Shown here piece by piece: positions 1 to 11,830 of a DNA stretch of 64,000 nt. Below the pieces are notes generated by a model. That model did not search any database. It worked only from the letters and a program-made list of their open reading frames with translations, and was not told where the DNA came from. Positions within the stretch are counted from its first letter, which is position 1; every line of letters starts with the position of its first letter. The position numbers were made by a program, and so were the translations under genes. Source of the stretch: Arabidopsis thaliana (taxonomy: Eukaryota > Streptophyta > Magnoliopsida > Brassicales > Brassicaceae); contig NC_003071.7 of NCBI RefSeq assembly GCF_000001735.4, positions 4,395,151-4,459,150 on the forward strand, given 5' to 3'.

Positions 1-2000
1 GACCAAACCATTAGAGGGACCATTTTTGTCTCTTGGCCTAAGCCCGAAACCAAGTGAGTTCATAACCATTGCATTGCTTGATCCACTGTTAGTGTTTAAT
101 GAATGTTAAAGGGAATTGGTTGACGTGAATGCTTGAATAGATTAAGGCAAGTTGTTAGGTTGCATTGTGACGAGTACGACTAACGTTTTTAAGTAAGGGT
201 CTATCATCTTGCAACCTAGAATTAGCTACATGGACATTGAGCTTACCCGTTTTATAGGCATGCTTCGGTTTTTGAATCCCCACCTTCAAACCTCTCCTTC
301 AACTTAAGATTTTTTGTTTGCTTGAGGGCAAGCAAGAGATAAGTTTGGGGGAGTTGATAACACAGTATTTTACTCATTTTAGGTGTATGTTTATCATCAT
401 TTAGCTTTGCATTTGCTCATTGTATCATATCATTTTGAACCATTTTAACTTGTTTTGTATACTTAGGCATCTAGGATCATATTGCATTCGCATTGCATAT
501 TTTGGTGTGTTTTCAGGTGCAAAAAGAGCTTAAAAGGACTCTACTCGATTCATCCACTCGATCCAAGCAGCTACAGAAGAGGCATCATTCTACTCGACCT
601 CTTTACTCGATCCAGGATACTAAAAAGGAGGCTGCAGTTTACTCGACCCTCGTACTCGATCAAGGCAACCTCAGATGAAGCAGCAGATTCATCTACTCGC
701 CCCTCCACCTCGATCCATTCACTCGACCAAGGGTGACCATCTCTACAAGACTTGTTGAGCTATCAAAGCGTCTTCGGATCCTCCTCATTCCCCACTCAAC
801 CATACATGTGAGCATACGGATAGGAGAGGATGAAGCATCTACTCGACCAATTGATCACTCGGAGAATAGACACAAAGGCGCAGACTTTGCAGCACCCTCT
901 TTACTCGATCCCCAAGGTCGAGTATTCGCCCAAACCGTCTTAAGTCTCTTGTCTTCTAGTGAATCTAGGGTTTCAACATTTTAGTATAAATAGATCACTT
1001 TGGGATTTATCCAAGGGATCTATGCTTTATCTTTCAGTTTTTCTTTGTGTTTATGAATCTTGAAACCTTAATTACTCTTAATCTATTTCCTTTTTGCATT
1101 TGATTGTTTAAGTAAAATTGTTTAGGTTGTTTAGATTTACATTTTGGTATGATTTTAGTAATTTCTGGGTTTGTGTTCTTGAGAATGTTGCTTGAGTAGT
1201 GATTAGGGTTCTTGAGGATGGATTAGATTAGGGTAATCTCTAGGTTAGTTAGGTAGTTAGTGTTTAGGTTTACACCCTTCTGGATTCGCTTGGCCCCTAT
1301 GCGGTTTTCGCTGGCTAATATGGAGATTCGATCATAGACTTCCAGCGTCCAAAAGACGTTCAAATGGATGTCTGACCTACGAATTCCAGAGATTTGTAGA
1401 CTCGACCAAGGGATTGGCTTGTCTGCCTATTGGCTTTGGTAGATTGTTTCTTAAACCCTACTTTGCTATGTTTCATCAACGAGAGTTGAGATTAGGAAGT
1501 GGTAGAGTTATGGGGGTCTCTGTCACGAGAGTGGATTGACCCGGTTTTTGATACTATCGTCATGGGTATCTACCTTTCGCCTATTCGCCATTTGATGAAC
1601 CCTAGAGTTACCCTTATCAATGAATCCATCCTTAGAACTTCTATTAGATTGATTTGTATCCCATGTTGATTGCACTTTTATTCACCTATTATTTGTATCC
1701 TCTGTTGATTGCATTTTAGTTCTTAATTTTGTCACCTGTTTGTTCTACTCGACCCAATGATCGAGTAGGGCTCTTAAGTTCTCATTTTAACTTGTTTGAA
1801 TCCTGCCTTAGGATTGTTACTAGGAACCCACCATCATTATAATTTGCCTTGACTTAGTTGTTTTTGTACACATCTTGATTGCTAGCAATATAGTGGACTG
1901 GATTGACACCTTCTATAACTGCATCGACATGTTTGTGTTTTAGGGAAATTGAACTGAATCACACATTCACCATAAGCAGACCTGAAAAACTTGCTTATCA
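1..2000 (+). mobile_element. Athila-like Ty3/gypsy fossil, family A, 3' end
   Basis: This is the 3' end of an LTR retrotransposon whose body lies upstream of the window. Positions 1-354 are non-coding sequence before a purine-rich tract (AGTTTGGGGGAG, about 342-353), directly followed by an LTR. The same 3' non-coding sequence and tract occur in reverse complement at 13682-14040, so the family has a second copy in the window. The Athila assignment rests on that second copy, which carries Athila-type integrase. The element ends at 2000, where L1-type LINE sequence begins, so it probably inserted into the LINE. It is a fossil; only its end is visible. Confidence 0.8.
355..2000 (+). repeat. 3' LTR of Athila-like family A (1,646 bp)
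   Basis: The LTR begins TGATAACACAG after the polypurine tract and ends TTGCTTATCA, giving matched TGATAA/TTATCA ends. The left third (about 540-910) is dense in ACTCGACC and ACTCGATC motifs, mostly 15-30 bp apart. A TATA-like AGTATAAATAG lies near 983. Related LTRs on the minus strand are at 3175-4906, 12796-13681 and 17438-18489. The five bases after the end (GAGGC) should be one side of the target duplication; the other side is outside the window. Confidence 0.82.
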
Positions 2001-3065
2001 GAGGCGCTCTCCTTCAAGAACAAAGTCTATGGCAAATGTGGGTACAGAGTTAGGGAAGTCGCGTTGGTCTCCACGCAGACCCTCACACTCAGGAAAGGAA
2101 GCTAACCACAGGTCTGACTCTCGGGAGTCTCAGAGACGTAGTTGTTTATTGAAACGTTCTCTAGTCCCGCCTGCTAAAAACCCAAGTCCAAAGGACAAGG
2201 ATGGCGCCACTAGCACTCCTAGGTCTCGAAGACCAGCTCTACAACATATTGTGCAGTTACCAGTTCAAACTTGGGAAGGTTACAAGAAGTAGTCTTCTAG
2301 TATGCACGGGAGCCTAGTCATCCATCTCCTCCTTCTAGACCCTCTCCGCTTTCTGATTCTCATCACACCCTCGCTGTTCAGGAAAGTAGAGTTGTGGATA
2401 ATAGAGTGCATACTTCCCTCAGAATGGGACCTCAGTTGGATTCTATCACAATTACGGTTCCCGAGGAAATGTCAAATACAAGAGCTTCAGGGAAAAGAAA
2501 TACTCCAAATCAAAAACCAAAGCCACCACAAAAGATTGGACCAAAACAAAAGCCTGGACCAAAACCAAGAGTAATTCGTAGTCCCTCCAAGGGGTAAGCC
2601 TAAGAAAGCAGAAGGCAACCACTACTTGGGCCTCTTCCTCCAGGAAAAAGCTCCACGTTGATAATATACCTGACTTTCAGGATGGCGAGGCAGCTGTGGC
2701 CCTTCTGCACCGCGTATACTGCCTATAATCCCTGCTATTAACAGAGCCTCGGTGGATTTTCAAATTCCACCAAACACTCTTCCTTAGCTATTGTAGCTTG
2801 GAACTTCCAAGGGTTGGGAAGCACCCTAACAGTTCCTAGATTAAAGGAAATTCGACGCAGTCTGTTTCGTGATATCTTTTTTCTCATGGAGACCAAAAAT
2901 CAAGATGACTTCATTATTAAATCTTTTGAGGGGATGGGTTATCACAGCATGTTTACTATACCTCCTCTAGGGTTAAGCGGGGGTTTAGCTCTCTTCTGGA
3001 AAGATGGAGACTGCCCACATCATGGTTTCAGTGAGGTACAACTCTTTGGTACCTTCTTCAGATGA
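2001..3065 (+). mobile_element. L1-type LINE, 5' portion: ORF1 tail and start of endonuclease
   Basis: Downstream of the family A LTR, 2001-2292 reads as a basic Ser/Arg/Pro-rich protein like the C-terminal part of plant L1 ORF1. Further basic Lys/Pro-rich stretches follow to about 2597 in another frame, so ORF1 is shifted. From about 2776 the frame opens with AIVAWNFQGLGS, the start of an apurinic endonuclease domain, and continues with LMETKN, the usual metal-binding glutamate region, and GLSGGLALFW near 3000. The reading stops at 3063 where Athila gag-like sequence begins. The middle of ORF2 (rest of endonuclease, N-terminal RT) is missing; RT resumes at 18676 in the same orientation, so both are inferred to be halves of one LINE, with about 1 kb lost. 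Confidence 0.75.
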
Positions 3066-3174
3066 GTCGATTGGAGATACCAGATGGCTCTAGATGCAGC
3101 GAGTAATGGTAACTTCAACACCGTTACCCAGCTGATGCTACAGCTCTAATAGAGAACCTCGCTTGCAGCAAAAG

Positions 3175-4906
3175 TGATTATAGGTTTTTAGTCAATTATC
3201 CTAAAACACCAATCATGTCGTTGTGGTATTTTAGGTTGTCAATCCAAATAGATGTGATGCTAACAATCAAGATGTGATCAGAAGTCACTAAGTCAAGCCA
3301 AGCAATAACAGGGTTTGGTGTGTTCTAGCAGTCCTAAGTGAACATGCAGAAAACAGAAAATCAAGCAGAAACAGTAAAACACTCGACCAACACAGCTCAT
3401 TGTTGAGCACTGGGTGTGGTCGAGTGACAGGTCGAGTAATAAATAGAAAATATAACAGGAATACTCGACTGCACAGTGTGTTGCCAGACAACTGGGTGGT
3501 CGAGTACGAGGTCGAGTAATAGGAGAGAAATGCAAATTCTAAGCAAAAGGTAACAAGATGAAGTAAACGATAGTAGAGTAAAGAATTAAATCAATCAGAT
3601 AAAGAATTCCCGAGGATGGGGTAATTGAGTAGTTTCGTTTCCTCAGTTTATAGGTGATTGACATGCTCAATACAACAAGTTCATTAACCAAATCTAAGTG
3701 CCACCGCAACAGAGACCCTCAAGTTAAACTAGTCCCAGACTCAATCACCACTGACGAGAGCTAAGCTAACAGGCATTACGAATCAACAAGTTAAAGCCAA
3801 AACGAACCCTGCAACCAATACCTTGGTATAGAGCCACGAATCTCTGGAATTAGTGGTTCAAACATTTCATCGAACACCTTTTGGGCGCGGAAATGTCTGG
3901 GCTCAAATTCCAGTTGATCAGAAAGCAATAGGCATTAAGAACAACTAATTGAAGGGATCTATCAATCAAACTCAACCACCTAGCATACCGAGAATTCTAA
4001 ACTTCTCTAACCCATCCTAGGAAACCTATTCACTACTCAGACATCATTGCAAAGAACATAAACGTTGAATAGAATGAAAACATGATAACAACAGAGTAAT
4101 AGCAAGATGATAACAGGATGAACAACAGTAAACGAAATCAAAAGCGAATGCTGAATACCGAATAAATTAAGAGAAATCCGGATTACAAAAAGTCAAGAAC
4201 ACAGTGTCTGCGGAATAAAACTTAGATAAACGAAAATATAAAGTACATGCTACTTATAGCGAAATATTCCAAAACCCTAATACTCAAAACGACGTAGTAT
4301 TACGACGGATTAAGAACGGCACTCGACCCAGGTGGTCGAGTGAGTGGTCGAGTGATAAGCTGGAGTCTTCTTTTCTTCCTTCTGCTCGAGTGTCTGGTTG
4401 AGTGCAAAATGGAGAAGACTCTGAAGCTGGCAGTCGAGTATGTAGTCGAGTGATAGGGATGGTGGTACTCGGCTTGGTGGTAGAGTGATCGAGTGAAGGT
4501 GATGAAGGTACTCGACCACGTGGTTGAGTAGTGTGATCGAGTGAAGGTGATGTGGTGGACGTGATGATACTCGACCAGGGGGTCGAGTAATGTGATCGAG
4601 TGGTTGTCCAGGTGGTACTCGACCATGGGGTCGAGTGGTGACGTGAAGTGCTGAGGTCTTCTACTCGACCACGGGGTCGAGTGGTCTGTTGATGTCGTGA
4701 GGCATCTACTTGACTAGGGGGTCGAGTGGTTTGACATGATCAGGTCCGCTTCTTCCAATTAGCTGGTCAACAGCTCCAAATCACCTGAAATCAACACAAA
4801 TATGCAACATGCATGCAAAACTATCCTAAACATGCAAAACACTTGTGATATGATGCAATAGTGATAACAAATTGATGCTCAAAACATGTAAAATACACAC
4901 TTATCA
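3175..4906 (-). mobile_element. Solo LTR of Athila-like family A inside family B gag
   Basis: This 1,732-bp LTR lies in reverse orientation: read on the minus strand it starts TGATAAGTGTG and ends CCTATAATCA. It carries many GGTCGAGT/ACTCGACC motifs between about 3380-3510 and 4320-4730. Gag-like sequence of family B lies directly on both sides, and the flanking five bases are AAAAG (3170-3174) and AACAG (4907-4911), a target duplication with one mismatch. No internal sequence is present, as expected after recombination between the two LTRs of a full element. Confidence 0.85.
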
Positions 4907-5584
4907 AACAGTACCAAGAATGCTGACTTTTAGAGTAAGAAGATTGATGGAGCCATTTCAGGCAATCAGATAGCAGAGGTGAATGCTAAGGTGGATTCAG
5001 TTCATAACTTGCTTACAGGGAAGAAGCATGTCCACTTTGCAGCTGAGGAGGAAATTATTGAGCCTGAGCCTGAGTCAGGAAGTACATAGATGGTCAGGGC
5101 TACAACAAGTTTGGGCAGCCACAAGGCAACATCACTGACAATAGGTTTACAGGGAACCAGGGTTCCTCCAACTACACTCCAAAGCATGCTTATCAGGAGA
5201 CCTTTCCTCAGAACACCTTTCAGAGGACCTATGGTAATTCAGCCTACCAAGCCCCCCTCCACCCTCATTAGAGATAAGCATGGATTCTATGCTTGAGCAG
5301 ATTCTAGATAGCCAAACAAAACTCGTTGTGGAGTTTAATGGCAAGTTTGATGTTGCCTATACAGATCTTAATGGGAAGATTGACAATCTAAGCTCTCACT
5401 TGAAGAAGCTGGAAGTACAGGTCGCTCAAACTGCACAATCAATCAAGTTACAAGAGGGTTTTCTTCCTGGTAATCCTGATGCTAACCCAAGGAAGAGCTG
5501 TAATGCCATCTTGATCATAGAAGGAGATGATGTGTGGGAAGAATTGGACACTGAAGACGAGCTGGACCTCACAGTTGCAGAGAT

Positions 5585-5600
5585 GGTGTCGATCGACACC
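5585..5600. repeat. 16-bp perfect palindrome GGTGTCGATCGACACC (family B)
   Basis: The perfect palindrome occurs at 5585-5600, 6586-6601 and 8202-8217 in the family B copy. Near copies occur around 5658, 6610 and 8183, and AGTGTCGATCGACACT is in the family B LTR fragment near 18510. It appears both in internal sequence and in the LTR, so it is not simply part of a coding motif. Confidence 0.8.
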
Positions 5601-7984
5601 TTCCACTGTCGATCTGACACCCTACGGGACGCTCTTCTCTGAGACGAGCCAGTACGAAGGTGTCGATCGATACCCCTCTAGTGTCGATCCACAGTGGATC
5701 CGAACTGCACCTTGTGAGGTGCAAATCCCAATGCAGCCCGAGTCTGTTTACACTCCTCCTGTCCCTTATCTGAGGAAGCGTCGTTCTAAGCAGGAAGCAA
5801 GAGATTCATGCTGCTAAGTGCATAGCAATCATGGAGAAGATTCTCACTTCTCTCCCTAAGGATGCATCTGAGACATCTTCTGCTCCACTCAACAGGTATG
5901 TCAAGCAACTTGTTGATAATGGTATTAGCTCAGATGAAGCTAAGGTGCTGACACGGGACATCAGTGTAATCATGCTGCCTAAGGTCAAGAAAGAGAAGGC
6001 TTATAGAGAAGACATTGCAGAGTACATTTGCACCATCACTCCTGATCAGACCACTGAAAGCTTCCAGATCCAGGTAGCTTTGTTCTTGATTGCGCTATTT
6101 CCACCAGTAGGTTCAGCCTCTCTTTGTGTGATCTCGGATCAAGTATCAACCTCATCCCTAAGTCTGTTGCTGAGAGACTAGGCATGACTCACTACATGCC
6201 GAACGCATCACTCTCCTCTTCACGGATCGTTCAAACGATTCCCTGAAGGAATTCTCGAAAATGTTCTTGTTAAGGTTGGTAACTCCATAATCCCTGCTGA
6301 TTTCGTAGTCCTGGACTATGAGAAGGAACCCTAGGATCCTCTTATCCTCGGAAGAGCATTCCTATCTACAGCTGGTGCTAGGTTTGATGTGAAGAGAGGG
6401 AGAATCTCTCTCAAGGTGTGTGATTTGTAGAGGGAGTTTAGCATGGATGGTTAAGAGCTTACTAAGACTATCAATAGCATTGCTTCCAGCACTAACACAC
6501 CTCCTCAGATTGCTCAGAATCCCCAGACAGAGCCACACACAACGCTCCCGTCAGCTCAGCTCGCCATTGAGAGTTGAAGAGCAACGGTGTCGATCGACAC
6601 CACCACTCCTGTCGATCGACACCCTCGGGTTTCACAGACAGCTGATTCTGCACATTCTCTTCAGCCAACACCACTTGAGGACCTATGTGATACCTTCGAT
6701 TCATTCCTTAGATTCTTCAAAGTTTGCTTCACAATATAACAAGCCTAGAATTCCTCGAAAGCTTGTTTCTCCTGTTGTTCTTACAGGTGACGAGACGAGT
6801 GCCTTGGAAGGCGAGCTCCGACCATATCAGTCTACACACCGCCTTGGAAGGCGAGGAGGCAGCAGCAATCCTCCACCACTCCACCCACATCCTGAACTCT
6901 ACCAAGTCAAGCTATTGACTCAAAATAAGCGCTTAGTGGTAGGCAACCCACTGGTTTAGTTTTTCTTTCCCTTTCTTTTATTTTCTTTTATTTTTGTTTC
7001 TTATTATTTTTCCCGCCTTCAGATATTAATGCCACTGAGGACAGTGTCATTTAAGTCTGGGGGAGGTTCTTACTAATATTTTTATTTATTTTTGTTTCTT
7101 ATTATATTTCGTTTTTGAGTTTATTAACTTCTTAAAAAAAAAAAGATTAAAAAAAAAAAACGTTTTCTTTAGTCTAGTTAGGAATCATGATCTATATGTC
7201 TCTTGATTATTCCCTGATTGATGAGTGCTGCAAGTTCGAGTCAATCCGACTATTGGAAAATCTAGATAGTAAACTAACAGACTTGAGGATATCCTAGTTT
7301 CCAACTCAACCACTAAGGAGCTATTCTCATTGCTCTTCCTTTTACCTCTTCAAACGGTTAGTATTCATAGATCTTAACTCCTTGTTCATACCTGATATTG
7401 AGACCAATGTGATAGAAAAAGAATGTGTTCCTTTCCCCTTATAAAAAGAAAAATATAATGAAAGATTGAGAAGATTTTTAGATACTGTATAGGGGTAGGA
7501 ATGTTTCCTATGACCCCATTATTATACATTATTTGGAATGATCAATTACAAAGGTTGGAAAAATGCCGAGAGTGTCGATCCAGTATGCGAGTTCCCCTTT
7601 GTTTACTCTCTAAAAAGAATAAGTCTGGGGAGAGAAAGAACACCAAAGAAAAAAAAATATAAAGAATGGTCGATTTATCATGGTATAGTACAGGAATGAG
7701 TTTAGAAGGATCTTGAATGTTTACTTGTTTGATGAGACCCAGTGATGTAAGCCTCGTTGATATAGTTGTGGAACTAAGGTATGGAATCTAGAATGTTGTG
7801 TAAGCTAAAAGAGAAGTACATGTTGGTTAGGATTTGATTAGACTTGTTAGGCATATGGACTTAGTTTAGATGACATGGCAATAGGCTAGAGAATGTTGGG
7901 AGTTCCTTTGTTTTCAAAACCTCTTCCACGGGTTCGGCTTTTGGGTTTTGCTTGAGGGCAAGCAAAAGCTAAGTCTGGGGGAGT

Positions 7985-9183
7985 TGATATATCCCTATTT
8001 TCACTGAATTTATCTATGTTTTAGGCATAGGATTTTGAGTCTTTGTGTTATTTCTCAAGTCTTTTTAGTGTCTTTTCAAGTATTCTATGCAGTGGGAAAT
8101 AATGGAGATGAGGAGACATTTTGGAGCAAAAGCTAAGGAAAATGAAGCTAAGGACGATTTTGGATTCATGAATCAAGAGAAGTATCGATCGACACACTCT
8201 TGGTGTCGATCGACACCAGTTTCGGCCCAGCAGAGTCCAAGACGCTTTCAAGTTTAAAGAACAGGGAAATATGCCCCAGGAGACTTCCCTATTTGCATTA
8301 TTAGTCCCTGGACGTTTTATAGGGTTTATATACATTGTTTTACACCCTAGTTTCGTTATCATCAAGTTTTTATCAAGCTTTTTGCAAAACCCTGTTACAT
8401 AGAGACATAAGCAATTCATCGAGTGTTTTCAGAGATTGATTCAGTTCTTAATACAGTGAAAAGATTCCTTCTTTCCCTTAATCTATTTGTTGTGTTTATG
8501 ATTTCATACTCAATTATGTTGTTTGCTTCAATTAATATGTCTGAGTAATCTGCTTGTTAGGAATAGGGTTTCTCATTAGGGATTCATATGGTTTAGTAGA
8601 TTGCCCCTTCTGGTAGGTTATCTGTAGAATTCTTTATCTTTAGTTATGTTTAATGCTAGATCTAGAGTAATTAACTAGATCTTAAATCCAGGCAGTAGAT
8701 ATGCCCACCATATGTATTTTGTAGTTGGATCTATTATTTGATGAACCTGGTTTTTAGGTGTGTAATAAAAATAGGGCTATCTACTAAGGTGAACAATCGA
8801 ACTCGTTAAGAATGCATATTTAGGTTAATAATCTCTCGGCTTCTCCGGTTATTCTTACCTATATATATGGGGAGTTTTGCGGAACGCGACCGGTTATTCC
8901 ATAATTAGAGTTTGAGTTTAAGAAAGGTTCGATAACAACCTACCTTTCATTAGATCTACTCACCAATAGTTTCCTGAGAATACCATGTTCCTAGATCTTT
9001 TTCTAATCGTTTACAACACAATCAACCTAATGTGTTCTTACTTTGTTTTCTTACTATTTCAATCATCACCTGCTAGCTTAATCTTGATATTCAACTCATT
9101 GTTTGAACAAAAGAACTTTGTGAATTCGATCCTTAAATACTGCATTTGATCTCTTATTGGAGAGAGTAGTTTTAGGGTAATTT
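7985..9183 (+). repeat. 3' LTR of Athila-like family B, main part
   Basis: The LTR begins TGATATATCCCTATTTT immediately after a polypurine tract. It continues to 9183, where a CACTA element interrupts it, and its last bases lie at 12785-12795, ending CATATCA. TGATAT/ATATCA ends are therefore matched. The LTR contains one perfect copy of the GGTGTCGATCGACACC palindrome at 8202-8217. A minus-strand fragment of the same LTR is at 18490-18675. No coding capacity is expected here. Confidence 0.8.
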
Positions 9184-9219
9184 CACTACAAGAAAACAAT
9201 CGTTTTGGTAGGGAAAAAT

Positions 9220-9480
9220 TACTCGCTAATCCCTCGCAAACAGCCATACGCGAGGGACTTGCGAAGAAATCAAGTTCCTCGCAAATCGCTTCTCGCAAAT
9301 GGTAAAAAGTCGCAATTCCCTCGCAAATTTTGCGAGCAACTGTTTTCCTCGCAAAACACACGCAACTACAGTTCTAGTACTTCCCTCGCAACAGTTGCGA
9401 GGGATTTGCGATTCTTTTCTTTCTGCCTAGCAAATCCATCGCAAATATTGCGATGGATTTGCAAGTATTTTGCAACTGAT
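9220..9480. repeat. Left subterminal repeats of the CACTA element
   Basis: The motif CTCGCAAA and its complement TTGCGAGG recur many times, commonly facing each other so that short hairpins can form. The same motif family fills the right side at about 11905-12765. In En/Spm such subterminal repeats are the binding sites of TnpA; the binding here is inferred. Confidence 0.8.
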
Positions 9481-9600
9481 TTCCTAATATATTAAGGCTT
9501 GATTAGTGGATAATTAGAGTCTAATTACCTGGTTAACTCACAAGGACACAACAGAAAACAAGTGAGAAAACAAGTTCAACACAAGACAAAAGAATTCAAA

Positions 9601-9963
9601 CACAACTAGACAACGCTAACAGTGACTATCAAGTACACAACACAACCACACTTGCAATAGAAAGCAATTCAAACACAACACTACACAAAGTATAATGAAT
9701 AAGCGGTCAAGATTTCAGACAACACAATAAGTTGTCAATAAGATTTCAGACAACACAATAAGATTTCAGACACAACTAGACAACGCTAACAGTGATTATC
9801 AAGTACACAACACAACCACACTTGCAATAGAAAGGAATTCAAACACAACACTACACAAAGCATAATGAATAAGCTGTCAAGATTTCAGACAACACAATAA
9901 GATTTCAGACACAAAAGCAATTCAAACACAACACTACACAAAGTATAAGATTTCAGACAACAG
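9601..9963. repeat. Tandem repeat, ~170-bp unit, 3' of the CACTA gene
   Basis: A block beginning CACAACTAGACAACGCTAAC at 9601 recurs at 9771 with only a few differences over about 130 bp, and a shorter third piece follows at 9910-9963. The repeats lie just downstream of the stop codon of the minus-strand CACTA gene, so they would be in its 3' untranslated region. Confidence 0.85.
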
Positions 9964-9979
9964 AAAGAGCACATAAAAT

Positions 9980-11281
9980 TTACCTCAGTAAATATCTTGT
10001 TCTTGGCATGAATAGAAAGTCCACCTGATCCAGTGCTCTCCGGATTGTCCCCTGAACGCATATGAGACTCTTCCTTTCAATCCTAGATGTCACTTGCTTG
10101 TAGATCTCCTCTGACTTCCCATCGATGAAGCTTCCATCCGCTTTTCTGTGTGTCTCATCTAGTAGCTCAAGGAAATCAGGAGTTTTTTCTCCAATCTTCT
10201 CACACTGAAACACAAAGAGATAAACAAGATGTCAGTATGTAATTCTAGATTCAGTAATGGTAAGGAGAGAAGAATACTTATCTTACCCGTTTTCTTGCAC
10301 GAGCTTTGTATGAGGTCTGGCCTTAACGGTGTTTATAGATGCCTTTGCCATCCGGATCATGATACCTAGCATTTCTGCTGTTATTACTCTTTTTTCTGAC
10401 TTTGGATCTTGCCAAAACAGTACTAGACCTTTCCACACATCAGCATCAATCCATTTTAGCTTGGCTTCATCACCCTTCTCCTTCCAATTTCCCTTCCACC
10501 GTGACACTTGATCAGTCATCCTAGACTTTAGCTTTGCTTCAAACTCAACCCTTACTCTTTTGTTAATTGAACGGTCCCAGTTATATACTTGCTACAAAAG
10601 AGAAGCTAACATCAGAAATGAAACCATACACAAAACAAGCATAAACATCAAAAGAGCACAGAACTTACCGCAAACGTTTCATACCATCGATCGATTGTAG
10701 CCTTTGATGTTTGTGACCAATTGGCATAAGGTTCTTTGAAATCTCTTTCAAAGATGTTGTGGACTGTTGCTGCAACTGCAGCGTCATCGTCAAACCTACA
10801 AGAAGACCAACCAGCCCACACATAAGGATTTCTATGTCTTTAAACTTCTAAGACATCACAATGCTAAGTACAACCAAGCTGTTCTATTTGTTGAAACTTC
10901 TAAGGCACTAGAACCTAATTCCATTACGCTCTAAGGCACTACAAAGTTCTAAGGCACTACAACCTAAGCTGTTCTAGGACAATGAATTTAACCTTACCAG
11001 AGAGTTCTCGGGGGACGCTTTGGGTCTAGCCTTGTCAAGCCAGCACGACCAGGACTATCAAGAAGCTCCTCCAGTGTGAGATTGTTGAGACGCTCAGCTT
11101 GAGAATCAGAATGGTTGACAGAAGGCTGAGTGGTTGGCGTTGGAGGCGATGGTGGATGGCATGAACCTTGAACCCCTGAAATATTCCCAGCACTGACAGG
11201 AGAATTGACATGCAACGGGTCTCGCTGCTGTGACCTATATCGTGCATAAGTATTCTCCGACGACGGCATCTTGCAAAACAA
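9980..11281 (-). CDS. CACTA-encoded plant transposase of Ptta/En/Spm (TnpA-like) type
   Basis: This four-exon gene reads on the minus strand. Exons by splice signals are about 11281-10998, 10795-10669, 10591-10287 and 10204-9980, each bordered by GT donors and AG acceptors. Exon 1 is Ser/Pro/Gln-rich and ends with LTLEELLDSPGRAGLTRLDP, a hallmark of plant transposase Transposase_24 (Ptta/En/Spm). Exon 2 contains HNIFERDFKEPYANWSQTS; exon 3 the basic RWKGNWKEKGDEAKLKWIDA region; exon 4 LLDETHRKADGSFIDGKSEE. Family members of this kind are DNA-binding accessory proteins rather than the DDE catalytic subunit. All four exons seem open, with no stop noticed, though the spliced frame was only read by eye. 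The start may be the first Met or the fifth codon. Confidence 0.75.
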
Positions 11282-11339
11282 ACAAAACCCTGAGTTTAGA
11301 TCCGTAAACTAGAACATATTAGATCTGGAAAACAATGCC

Positions 11340-11830
11340 AGATCGGAGATGAAGAAAAAGTTAGATCGGAGAGAAGCAGTTAGATCGGAGAAGAAGACGC
11401 TACCTTGGAGGTAAAAGAGATCGAGTCGCTGCTGCTACTGGAGAAGAAGAGTCGCGACGGCTGCTGGAGAAGAAGAGTTGCGACGGCTGCTGGAGAAGAA
11501 GAGTCATGACGGTTGCTGGAGAAGACGAGACGCAACGGAGAAGAAGAAGAAGTTAGATCGAACGGTGGAAGTTGGAATGGAAAGAAGAAGTTATATCGGA
11601 GAAGAAGACGTTACCTTGGAGAAGAAACAGATCGACTCGCGGCTGAAGTTGGAGAAGAAGAGTTGCGGCGGCTGCTGGAGAATAAGAGACGCGGCGGAGA
11701 AAAAGAAGAGAGGCGGCGACGTAATCAAATCGAAGAAGAAGAGAGGCGGCACCGAAGAAAATAGATCGGAGAAGAAGAGAAGCCGGCGACGAGGAAAACA
11801 GATCGGAGAAGAAGAGAATCAAAGAAAAAA
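11340..11830. repeat. Purine-rich GGAGAAGAAGA repeat block in the CACTA element
   Basis: The + strand is a degenerate array of GATCGGAGAAGAAGA-type units over roughly 500 bp, immediately upstream of the minus-strand CACTA gene. On the transcribed strand it would be a CTTCTT pyrimidine-rich leader or promoter. Open frames across it (for example 11478-11960 on +) are Lys/Arg/Glu low-complexity translations of the repeat and are not annotated as genes. Confidence 0.75.

Larger units (their letters stand above)
3066..7984 (+). mobile_element. Athila-like Ty3/gypsy fossil, family B, internal region
   Basis: Short gag-like pieces lie at 3066-3170 and 4912-5090, and the gag C-terminal region at 5280-5600 contains FLPGNPDANPRK, a typical Athila motif before the nucleocapsid part. 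Protease-like sequence follows at about 5830-6420. Reverse transcriptase, RNase H and integrase are not recognisable, so most of pol appears to be missing. From about 6880 comes the family's usual 3' spacer (GCGCTTAGTGGTAGGCAACC) and then about 1 kb of non-coding sequence with several AAGTCTGGGG tracts, the last (7970-7982) next to the LTR. The copy is broken in many places and cannot be autonomous. A solo LTR of family A interrupts it. Confidence 0.78.

Noticed and set aside
482-984. Overlapping + strand open frames with many Thr-Arg-Pro and Leu-Asp repeats
   Set aside because: They are translations of the GGTCGAGT/ACTCGACC motif array inside an LTR, with several frames open at once. The same happens at 4300-4626 and 18049-18428.
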